Part shown: positions 1-6,654 of the stretch, piece after piece
Position numbering within the stretch: the stretch's first letter is position 1
How the letters are laid out: each line of letters opens with the position of its first letter
DNA from: Terriglobales bacterium
GTDB taxonomy: Bacteria > Acidobacteriota > Terriglobia > Terriglobales > Acidobacteriaceae
Length of the DNA stretch: 44,184 nucleotides
Direction: 5' to 3'
NCBI GenBank assembly: GCA_035624455.1
Contig: DASPRM010000053.1
Coordinates: 1-44,184, forward strand
Program-made: the position numbers and the translations under genes
The notes under the pieces: generated by a model
What the model was told of the DNA's origin: nothing
What the model saw: only the letters and a program-made list of their open reading frames with translations
Databases searched by the model: none

Positions 1-10
1 CGGTCGTTTT

Positions 11-814
11 ATGGACTATTTGTACGCAAGTTCGATCATGCCCGTAATCGGACGGATGCCAAGAATTGCTGACGATAACGAGGAACCCAACAGCCGCCAC
101 GCTAGTCAATTCAGTGATGGCAGCCTCCGTCACGTCACCCCTGTTTCGAGTTACTTCATCCAATGCGACCTCTCATTGCCAGAGTGTCGCGACGATGCGA
201 CTGCAACACCAGCGCACGAGTCGCTACAGCAACTTTTCGTGATTGTCACCAGTCCTTATACTCGTGGAGCGGACTTCGTCCCAGTTGCTGACAGCAGCTG
301 CTGCCGGCCAGGCACGATGCTGATTACGAAAGGCCCGAAGGTTATGCGTAGGACTATTGCCTTAATGGTTGACACACCCTACCGTTCGGACCTCGACTCC
401 ATGTGGATTGCGAACGACATGCTGCAGTGGCGGCTAGAGCTGTACGAGAATATGGCGAGTGGGAGGGACTCGGATTCACGCCGCCACCTCGATCTTTCGC
501 CTACGTCAACGTTCCCGGTCGAATCGTATAACCACGATCCCGGGCAAGACTACGTGGCATCACGGCCTTACATGATCGCTCTGATTAAGCCGGAAAAGGA
601 AACAGCCGACATTGCCAATCTTCTCTCGCTTTCTCCTCGGACTATTCGCGAGCAATTGCTCTCGGGATGCATGGCCGCCGACCAGGTGATGGCGTCACAG
701 TTTGGGTTACCACCAATGGATGAAGCATGCAGGGCCCGTTTCCCTTTTAAGGTGTTGCGAACCATGGGCCGGAGCGGAGCCCTGCAAAGCGAAGCGGAGG
801 CGGAGCACAAGTAA
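11..814 (+). CDS. Hypothetical protein (orphan ORF, possibly 5'-incomplete)
   Basis: An open frame of 267 codons that I do not recognise. There is no signal peptide and no membrane segment. Near residues 200-220 a short stretch (DIANLLSLSPRTIREQLLSG) could form a helix-turn-helix-like pair of helices, but this is weak. Third codon positions are less GC-rich than in the neighbouring genes, which fits either a recently acquired gene or a chance ORF. No clear ribosome site precedes the first ATG, and the frame stays open to the window edge, so the true start may lie outside. Whether it is expressed is uncertain. Confidence 0.4.
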   Translation: MDYLYASSIMPVIGRMPRIADDNEEPNSRHASQFSDGSLRHVTPVSSYFIQCDLSLPECRDDATATPAHESLQQLFVIVTSPYTRGADFVPVADSSCCRPGTMLITKGPKVMRRTIALMVDTPYRSDLDSMWIANDMLQWRLELYENMASGRDSDSRRHLDLSPTSTFPVESYNHDPGQDYVASRPYMIALIKPEKETADIANLLSLSPRTIREQLLSGCMAADQVMASQFGLPPMDEACRARFPFKVLRTMGRSGALQSEAEAEHK

Positions 815-862
815 CTGCCGCCTAACATGGGTCTTTGTCAGATCGAGTTTCAGCTAGAACAA

Positions 863-1810
863 CTAAGGATGATCGCCTGCCGGGGGCGGCAGGAGTTGCT
901 CTGGGGCGGAAGAGTCGGCGGAGCCGCCGCGCCCTTGTCCCTGGAGTTTAACCATCCAGCGGGCGGCTTCGGGGTTATCCTTGGGGAGACGTCCTTCGTT
1001 GTACATGACGGCCAAGTTATGCTGCGCTTCCAGCGAGCCAGCCTCGACGGCGCGCCGGTACCATTCGAAAGCCTGGCTGAGATCGAGGGGAACTCCACGC
1101 CCCTTCTCGTAGGCGACGGCAAGATTGTTCATGGCTGAGGCCGACTTCTGCTCCACCGCTTTTTTGGTCCACTTCACGGATTCAGCGTAGTCCTGGTGCA
1201 GCCCGACGCCGTGGGCATACATCCAGCCCAGCGTTTCCTCGGCGGCAACCAGTCCCTGCTTGGCGGCTGCCTGATAGAGGTGAGCGGCGGCCGTTTCGTC
1301 CTTCTGCACTCCCAGACCGTGAAGCAGCATGAAGGCAAGCGCGGATTGCGCGGGAGCGTAATGCTGGTCGGCAGCGCGGCGGTACCACTGGACGGCTTCG
1401 GTGAGATCCTTCTTCAGCTCGCCGCGGCCTTCGGCCCACATCATGCCCAGGTTGGTTTGCGCGGGAGCGAATCCGTCAACCGCGGCGCGCAGGTACCACC
1501 TGGCGGCCAGCGCTTCATCGTGAGGTACGCCCTTGCCTGAGAGATAGAGATTGCCCAGGTTTGTCTGCGCCGCCGAAAAGCCCGCGTCGGCTGCCTTCTG
1601 ATACCAATGGGCGGCTTCGGTGAAGCTCTGCTGCACTCCCTTGCCGGTCTGATAGTAGAGGCCGAGGTTGAACCTGGCGGCCTGGTTGCCGTCATTGGCC
1701 TGGCGGATAACCTTGTCGATGTTCGGCGTCTGGGCAAAGCCGACGGGGCAGGCAAAGAAAATTGCTACCAGGAAGAGCACGAACCGGGACGGAGGCGGAG
1801 AGTAACGCAT
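863..1810 (-). CDS. Secreted Sel1-repeat (TPR-like) protein
   Basis: The N-terminus has a basic start, a hydrophobic core and a likely signal-peptidase site near GFAQ (about residue 26), so export is expected. The rest consists of about seven Sel1-like repeats of roughly 36 residues, each with the pattern A-x-x-x-L-G-x-x-Y-x-x-G-x-G-V followed by A-x-x-W-Y-x-x-A-A. The last repeat is degenerate and is followed by a short Gln/Gly/Pro-rich tail. Sel1 arrays are alpha-solenoid scaffolds for protein-protein contacts; nothing here identifies the partner. It is a single gene, not in an operon, with a sigma-70-like promoter about 100 nt upstream. Fold confidence is high, function unknown. Confidence 0.88.
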   Translation of the reverse strand: MRYSPPPSRFVLFLVAIFFACPVGFAQTPNIDKVIRQANDGNQAARFNLGLYYQTGKGVQQSFTEAAHWYQKAADAGFSAAQTNLGNLYLSGKGVPHDEALAARWYLRAAVDGFAPAQTNLGMMWAEGRGELKKDLTEAVQWYRRAADQHYAPAQSALAFMLLHGLGVQKDETAAAHLYQAAAKQGLVAAEETLGWMYAHGVGLHQDYAESVKWTKKAVEQKSASAMNNLAVAYEKGRGVPLDLSQAFEWYRRAVEAGSLEAQHNLAVMYNEGRLPKDNPEAARWMVKLQGQGRGGSADSSAPEQLLPPPAGDHP

Positions 1811-2285
1811 AGGACCCTACCCCACAACCGAACATCAAGGACGGGAACCCTGCTCATCCTCAAGCTGGTAAGTTGGCCGCCCCAATGAAGTACGGAATTA
1901 CGGCACTAATTGAGCTGACAGTAGCGCGGAGGCATACGGGTGTCAAGTAATCGGAAAGTGAAAAATAGTAGTGCAAACCGGGGAAGGATAGCGGGAGATC
2001 GGGTGAAGCGAGATGGTGAGAAGGCCGCCCAAGTGATACTCAAGCCGCCTGAGGCGTGGTAGCCAAGACTTGACCTTGCACAGCGTGCTGCAGGTCGATA
2101 ACTTGGGAGCGTACAGCATCCCGTTCGGAGACCGGCCTTCTGATCTCATCTGGTTTCGCCAGTTCTGATTGAGGAAGGCGGGAGACGCCGGCTCCTTTGA
2201 GCTTCAGTGTTACGGTTCGCCTATTGCTTCGATTGAGCAACGAACTGCTGTCCCTGACAACAATCCGTTCGGGAGACACCCGGCC
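1811..2285. other. Intergenic region between divergent genes
   Basis: About 475 bases between the Sel1 gene and the porin-like remnant. It contains a sigma-70-like promoter facing the Sel1 gene (listed separately). I see no RNA gene, strong hairpin or convincing small ORF in the rest; the short open frames on the minus strand resemble no protein family and have no ribosome sites. Confidence 0.5.
1918..1946 (-). promoter_or_regulatory. Candidate sigma-70 promoter for the Sel1-repeat gene
   Basis: On the minus strand a perfect -35 TTGACA (1941-1946) is followed after 17 nt by TACTGT (1918-1923), a poor -10. Transcription would start near 1911 and leave a leader of about 100 nt before the Sel1 start codon. 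Spacing is ideal but the -10 match is only 3 of 6. Confidence 0.4.
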
Positions 2286-2864
2286 ATGAAGCTCACGACG
2301 GCCCTACTGCTCTTGTGTCTGACTGCAGTTGACTGCCGTGGCCAGCAGCCCGCGGTTGACCTAACAGCGACGCCCAACCGTCCCACCGTCACCAACACGG
2401 CCGAGACCACGCAGTTTGGAGTGCTCGAGATCGAATTCGGCATTAACTCCGCCGCCCGGCAGCAGTCGCTCCAGGGTCTGCTGAAGTTCGGGTTACTACG
2501 TGATATGGAATTGGACTGGGCTGGGAATCCCTGGCAGCACGACGCTTCCGTGCATTACGTCGGTGTGGGCGATAACAGCCCTGGAGTTCGCTGGCGCTTC
2601 CTGCACCAGGCGAAGCGACAGCCGACACTCACCGTGGAGTACTCCGCCAAGCTCCCCACCGCGGGGCTGGTCGAAGGCTCGGGCGAGGTGGACCACGTGG
2701 TTACGCTGCTCGCCAGCAAGGACCTTCTCAAGCGCTTCCATGTCGATGCTAATCTCGGCTACACGTGGCTGGGACGCCCCGGCGGTGGCTTCGACGGTCA
2801 GTGTCGGACAAATGGAGCCTTTCCGACCCTGTCCGCAAGGTCGGGTTCAAACCATTACACCTGA
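2286..2864 (+). pseudogene. 3'-truncated outer-membrane porin/transporter-like gene
   Basis: The ATG at 2286 opens a signal peptide (about 20 residues, ending near RGQ). The mature part runs PTVTNTAETTQFGVLEIEFG, SLQGLLKFGLLRDMELDW, then YSAKLPTAGLVEGSG and LLASKDLLKRFHVDANLGYT. This is the layout of the MetA-pathway/phenol-degradation-type outer-membrane channel family, in which beta-strands of similar style continue for another 80-120 residues. Here the pattern stops after LGRPGGGFDG; about 20 residues of non-strand sequence follow before the stop. The last bases overlap the end of the convergent ligD gene by 10 nt. The missing C-terminal strands suggest a 3' deletion or frameshift with the remainder lost. 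Family assignment is from memory of the sequence style, not a search. Confidence 0.6.
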
Positions 2865-4831
2865 GGTGCAGGGACGGCGGACTCCAGTACGCACTCGCGG
2901 GGATTCTTATCCAGTCGCAGACCCTCGAATACCGGCGCTCGCATTTTGACCGAGCCGCTCTGGCCCTCATGCGTCCATTCGGTAAATTTGATTTCCGCCA
3001 CCAACTCGGGGCGAACCCAGTGCGGCTTGCGTCCCAGGTTCTCTACCTTGCCGTGGAAAGGATTTGTGGTGGTCGCGAGAGGCTTGAGGCGCTGCCATGT
3101 GTCAGCAAGAGTGGCGGAGTTGAATCCTGATCCGGCATGGCCGACGTGAATCAGCCGTCCCTGATCGTCATAGAGGCCCAGAATGACGGAGCCGAAATAC
3201 TCGCGGCCGCCGGCAGGATCGGTGTAGCCGCCGACAACGCACTCCTGGCGCTGTGTGATCTTGAGCTTCAGCCATTCGCGAGTGCGCTTCTCGAGGTAAC
3301 AGGATTGACGCCGCTTGGCGATGATGCCTTCGAGTCCGTGCTCCTTGCATGCTTCGTAGAGCGTGGTACCTGCGCCCACAAAGTACTCGGAAATGCGAAT
3401 ACTGGCCCCGGGAGTGACGAATTCTTTGAGTAGCTGCTTGCGCTGGTCGAGATCCACGCGCATAAGGTTGTAGCCGTCGAGATATAAAAGGTCGAAGGCG
3501 TAATAGAGCACGGGAATTCGCGAGTCGGGAGCCGTGCGGTGCCCACCGTGACGCAGCCCGGTTCGCTGCTGCATCAGGCTGAAAGAGGAGCGGCCCTGCT
3601 CGTCGAGGGCGACGATCTCGCCGTCGATAATCGCGGTTCGCGCCTTGACGTGTGCCGGCAGATCGCGCAGCTCGGGATAGCCGGCGGTCAGATCGTTCTG
3701 ATTGCGCGAGACCAGCCGCAGCTTGCCACCGTCGACGTAGGCAAGCGCGCGATAGCCGTCCCATTTGACTTCGAAAAGCCAGTTCTCGTCGTCGAAAGGA
3801 CGGTCGGTGAGGGTGGCGAGCATGGGAGTGATGGCCTTGGGCATAGGACCTGGCTGGACGCCCTTGATGTAAGCGAGTGGAGAGGAGGGTTCGCTTGCAG
3901 TAACTACCCCGCCCAATCCCGCTCCACGCGGATCGACAGCACGAGAGCGGGACTCGACAGGCGCTGGAGCGGGATTCGGGGCAGCCTCAGGAGTTTCGGC
4001 GCGCTCTGTGTGGCCCTCCGAATTTGAGTCGCTGGAGCGCGTGTTCGATTTAGCGCTGGATTTTTTGGAACGCGTCTGCCTGGAAGCTGACGTTCGCGTT
4101 GTCGTAGCCGATGCCGCTTTGGATGGCGCTTTCTTAGGTGGCGCGACGTTTTTGGTTGCGCTTTCCTCCGCCGCCTGCTGGCGACGTTTTGCCAAGGCTT
4201 CCGCCAGCCAGGGAGCTTTGGGCTTGCCGCGCGAGGCAGCGGGACGGCTGCTCTGCCATTCCCGAGCTCCCTCGTCGCCGGCGATTTCGGCCAGAGAGCG
4301 CTTGGTCAGAGCGGAATAATCATAATCATTGGCGTCGTAGGGACTCTGCACGTACTGATCGCGATGCTTAATGAGGAGCCACTCGGTGCCCTTGGAACCG
4401 GGACGCCGCGACTTGATGTGCACCAGCACGAAGTCGCCGTTCAGCTTCTGTCCATGCAGGCGAAACTTGAAATCGCCTTTCTTCATCATAGCGTCGGCGT
4501 CACCGAGCGGTTCAAAGGTGCCCACATCCCAAACCATGACAGTGCCGGCCCCATAATTTCCCGGTGGAATGATGCCTTCGAAATCGAAGTAGGAGACCGG
4601 GTGATCTTCGACCTGGGTTGCCAGCCGCTTGTCAGCAGGATCGAGCGACGGGCCCTTGGGCACGGCCCAGGACTTCAGCACGCCATCCATCTCCAGGCGG
4701 AAGTCGTAGTGCAGGCGGGTGGCGCGGTGCTTTTGCACCACGAAGCGATGCTGATCGCTGGGCTCGAGTTTGGGCGGAGGTTCAGGCGTGTCTTCAAAAC
4801 GCCGTTTACGCTTGTATTCTTCGAGGGGCAT
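2855..4831 (-). CDS. ligD: LigD-type DNA ligase: 3'-phosphoesterase + ATP-dependent ligase, no polymerase domain
   Basis: Residues 1-170 are the LigD 3'-phosphoesterase domain. His35, His41, Asp43 and His77 keep the 6/2/34 spacing of the catalytic residues known in the Pseudomonas enzyme. Residues about 180-325 are a low-complexity Lys/Ser/Ala/Pro linker. Residues about 330-650 are an ATP-dependent ligase with nucleotidyl Lys356 in EVKWDGYRA, then AFDLLYLDG (motif III), EGIIAKRR (IV) and WLKLKI (V), followed by an OB fold. The enzyme should process and seal double-strand breaks in bacterial end joining. The primase-polymerase domain of full-length LigD (800+ residues) is absent, and no ku gene is in the window, so partners must be encoded elsewhere. 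It is convergent with the truncated porin gene. Confidence 0.93.
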   Translation of the reverse strand: MPLEEYKRKRRFEDTPEPPPKLEPSDQHRFVVQKHRATRLHYDFRLEMDGVLKSWAVPKGPSLDPADKRLATQVEDHPVSYFDFEGIIPPGNYGAGTVMVWDVGTFEPLGDADAMMKKGDFKFRLHGQKLNGDFVLVHIKSRRPGSKGTEWLLIKHRDQYVQSPYDANDYDYSALTKRSLAEIAGDEGAREWQSSRPAASRGKPKAPWLAEALAKRRQQAAEESATKNVAPPKKAPSKAASATTTRTSASRQTRSKKSSAKSNTRSSDSNSEGHTERAETPEAAPNPAPAPVESRSRAVDPRGAGLGGVVTASEPSSPLAYIKGVQPGPMPKAITPMLATLTDRPFDDENWLFEVKWDGYRALAYVDGGKLRLVSRNQNDLTAGYPELRDLPAHVKARTAIIDGEIVALDEQGRSSFSLMQQRTGLRHGGHRTAPDSRIPVLYYAFDLLYLDGYNLMRVDLDQRKQLLKEFVTPGASIRISEYFVGAGTTLYEACKEHGLEGIIAKRRQSCYLEKRTREWLKLKITQRQECVVGGYTDPAGGREYFGSVILGLYDDQGRLIHVGHAGSGFNSATLADTWQRLKPLATTTNPFHGKVENLGRKPHWVRPELVAEIKFTEWTHEGQSGSVKMRAPVFEGLRLDKNPRECVLESAVPAPQV

Positions 4832-4933
4832 GGGACATCAGTTAAGCACAGATGGCAGAGATGCGCACAGGGGATCGTCGGTTGTCGATGGCGGCATTGA
4901 GGATGGCAGTCGACTTTTCTGTTGTTACTGTCG

Positions 4934-4977
4934 AGGCTTTCGCCTCGACCTGAACGGACGGGACGTCCGTTCCCACG
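4934..4977. repeat. REP-like palindromic element, copy 1
   Basis: Two adjacent hairpins lie in the gap between ligD and the VOC gene. The first is GTCGAGGC-TTTC-GCCTCGAC (8-bp stem). The second is AACGGAC-GGGAC-GTCCGTT (7-bp stem). The block from 4943 to 4977 recurs unchanged at 5785-5819, about 840 bp away. Size, pairing and intergenic position fit a repetitive extragenic palindrome. The rest of the 242-bp gap holds nothing I can support. Confidence 0.6.
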
Positions 4978-5073
4978 CGAGCTTCAGGGGCTGCGTGTGT
5001 TCAAGGCTCGGCGTTGGCGATCTCTGCCGGATAAGGGAGGGGCTGAGACCACCAAAGCCGAGTCTTGACTCGC

Positions 5074-5574
5074 TCAAGCGGCGTTTTGAGTTCCAGTCGG
5101 CTGTTGTTGCATCTGCTGCATCATCTTTTCTTTCATTTCCTTCATAGAGGGCTCAGCTTTGTGGGTGCCGATCATCCAGGTATAACCATCCGGGTCGATG
5201 ACTGTGCCGCAGCGGTCGCCCCAGAACATGTCCATCACGGGACCTTTGGCGGCAGCCCCAAGCTTAGTCGCCTTAGCAAAGGCCTTGTCCACATCCTCCA
5301 TGTAGATGAAGAGGCTCGCCGGCGAACCGCCCATGTTCTTCGCTGACTTTCTTCCCATGGAGGGCATTTCCGGTCCCAGCATTAATGTCGCGCCGCGCAA
5401 TGTAAGCTCGGCATGAATCGGCTTGCCGTCGGGGCCGTTCATGATGCCGCGCCTGGTAAAACCAAACGCCTTCTGATAAAAGCTCGCAGCCGCCGCCACA
5501 TCGGAGACTGTAAGCATTGCCGAAACCGCGCCGTAATTCTTCTTGTTGAGGGGGTCGATTTTCTTCTTCGCCAT
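5074..5574 (-). CDS. VOC-superfamily (glyoxalase/PhnB-like) protein
   Basis: A protein of 166 residues with the paired beta-alpha-beta-beta-beta layout of the vicinal oxygen chelate fold. The first module runs from SAMLTVSDVAAAASFYQKAF, the second contains SLFIYMEDVDKAFAKATKLG and ends with the family signature DRCGTVIDPDGYTWMIGTH. This matches the PhnB-like branch, whose members include putative metal-dependent lyases, dioxygenases and resistance proteins; the substrate cannot be told. The C-terminal tail is rich in Met, Lys and Gln. The start is well supported: AAAGGAG sits five bases before the ATG at 5574. It appears to be transcribed alone, between two REP-like elements. Confidence 0.85.
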   Translation of the reverse strand: MAKKKIDPLNKKNYGAVSAMLTVSDVAAAASFYQKAFGFTRRGIMNGPDGKPIHAELTLRGATLMLGPEMPSMGRKSAKNMGGSPASLFIYMEDVDKAFAKATKLGAAAKGPVMDMFWGDRCGTVIDPDGYTWMIGTHKAEPSMKEMKEKMMQQMQQQPTGTQNAA

Positions 5575-5871
5575 GATGCTCCTTTCGAGGGCACGACATT
5601 TTAGCGAAGAGCCATCCGGGGCGCATTCCTGTTTTCGCCCTGGAAATGGCCGAAATTGACCCTTTATCGTGGGTCAGCCGTGCAGCGCGAAAGTGCGCAC
5701 AGCGAGGATGGTCGAGGCTGCGGCTCGACTCCTACGTCTCTCGAAAGAGGGCGAACGTGGCCACCCCAGGCTGTGGAGCCTATGCCTCGACCTGAACGGA
5801 CGGGACGTCCGTTCCCACGTGGTTACAATCCGGGTTTTGGGTTAAGACCGGGACAGGCGAGATCGCCTGTC
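5575..5871. other. Intergenic region with palindromic elements
   Basis: About 300 bases without a gene. A small hairpin GTCGAG-n7-CTCGAC lies near 5710-5728. The second REP-like copy is at 5784-5819, and the strong hairpin listed as a terminator starts at 5851. Open frames here simply read through the palindromes. Confidence 0.55.
5784..5819. repeat. REP-like palindromic element, copy 2
   Basis: A 35-bp core (5785-5819) identical to 4943-4977, including the AACGGAC/GTCCGTT hairpin. The left-hand GTCGAGGC arm of copy 1 is replaced here by an unrelated sequence, so only half of the double hairpin is kept. Confidence 0.6.
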
Positions 5872-5872
5872 C
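5851..5872. terminator. Strong hairpin at the 3' end of the lipid operon
   Basis: GGACAGGCGA-GA-TCGCCTGTCC is a perfect 10-bp inverted repeat whose outer base touches the stop codon of the phosphopantetheinyl transferase gene, the last gene of the operon. There is no T-run on either side, so it may be a Rho-independent terminator of weak type, an RNA-stabilising 3' hairpin, or another REP-type palindrome. Confidence 0.45.
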
Positions 5873-6642
5873 TACATGGTCTTTGGGAGAGCAGGTCTGG
5901 GGGAGGCAACGAGCGTCCGCACGAGGTTGTCGCCGTGCAGCCACCAACCATGAAAGAGGAGATCATTCGGAGCCGAGACTTGCAACGGACGCCAAGTCTG
6001 CGCGTCCGCGGGAGGAAGAGGGTTGAAGTCAGTCTCGTTAGTCAGGACGCGCACATCGCGCGTATCCAGGCGAAGGCCTTCGTGCAGGGCTTTTAGCGCG
6101 CTTTCTTTCGCGCTCCAGAGCAGAGCCACTATAAGAGGTTGGCTGGCGGCTGGAGCGCGGGCAATCACGGACTGCTCGTCTGTGGTGAAGAAGTCGCGGA
6201 TGAAAGCATCAGTATGAGGCTCGATAACTTCCAGATCGCAACCCAGATCGGTGCCATGGCGGGCAACCAAACACGCGGCCGTCCCGGCTCGATGGCTGAG
6301 TGAGATGGAAACAGGCGCCGGCCGGTTCGCGATGAAAACTTCAGGCGCGCCGGAGGGCGCCGGGCGGATTTCTACTTTTCTTAGGGAATCTGCTTCGTGC
6401 GAGAGATTCAGATAGGCGGCAACGGCTTGCTTCGCTGTCCAACGGCCCAAACGCCAGTCGCAGCGTCTCTTGGGAATGCGCAGCCGCTGCAGGTGGGCGG
6501 CTTCGCTGGGGCTGAGCCAGTCTTCTTCAGCCGGAACACTTGCTTCCGTTTGCTCGAACCAACAGACGTTCGTAGCGGCGGGTTCGCCGGGATCTGCGAT
6601 CGGCGCCGATTTAACTTCGTTCAGCATACGCGCCATCACCAT
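5872..6642 (-). CDS. Sfp-type 4'-phosphopantetheinyl transferase
   Basis: It transfers phosphopantetheine from CoA to carrier-protein domains. Counting from the ATG at 6642 (256 residues), the Mg-binding motif GCDLE lies at about 134-138 and the second signature WSAKESALK at about 176-184; an Arg/Lys-rich CoA-contact segment and the SLSHRAG motif precede them. Length and motifs fit the Sfp/EntD class used for polyketide and PUFA synthases rather than the small AcpS class. It follows the megasynthase gene by only a few bases and is surely co-transcribed, which makes that protein its obvious client. I prefer the ATG at 6642, which has AGGTG just ahead, over the in-frame GTG at 6648. The clients' carrier sites are Thr, not Ser (see findings). 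Confidence 0.92.
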   Translation of the reverse strand: MVMARMLNEVKSAPIADPGEPAATNVCWFEQTEASVPAEEDWLSPSEAAHLQRLRIPKRRCDWRLGRWTAKQAVAAYLNLSHEADSLRKVEIRPAPSGAPEVFIANRPAPVSISLSHRAGTAACLVARHGTDLGCDLEVIEPHTDAFIRDFFTTDEQSVIARAPAASQPLIVALLWSAKESALKALHEGLRLDTRDVRVLTNETDFNPLPPADAQTWRPLQVSAPNDLLFHGWWLHGDNLVRTLVASPRPALPKTM

Positions 6643-6654
6643 CGGCACCTGCGG

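Noticed and set aside
2835-2875. A GGGTTCAAACC stretch resembling the T-loop of a tRNA.
   Set aside because: No matching acceptor stem, anticodon arm or D arm can be folded around it.
5656-6096. A 146-codon plus-strand frame between the VOC and transferase genes.
   Set aside because: It runs through REP-like palindromes and into the antisense of the transferase gene; no protein character.
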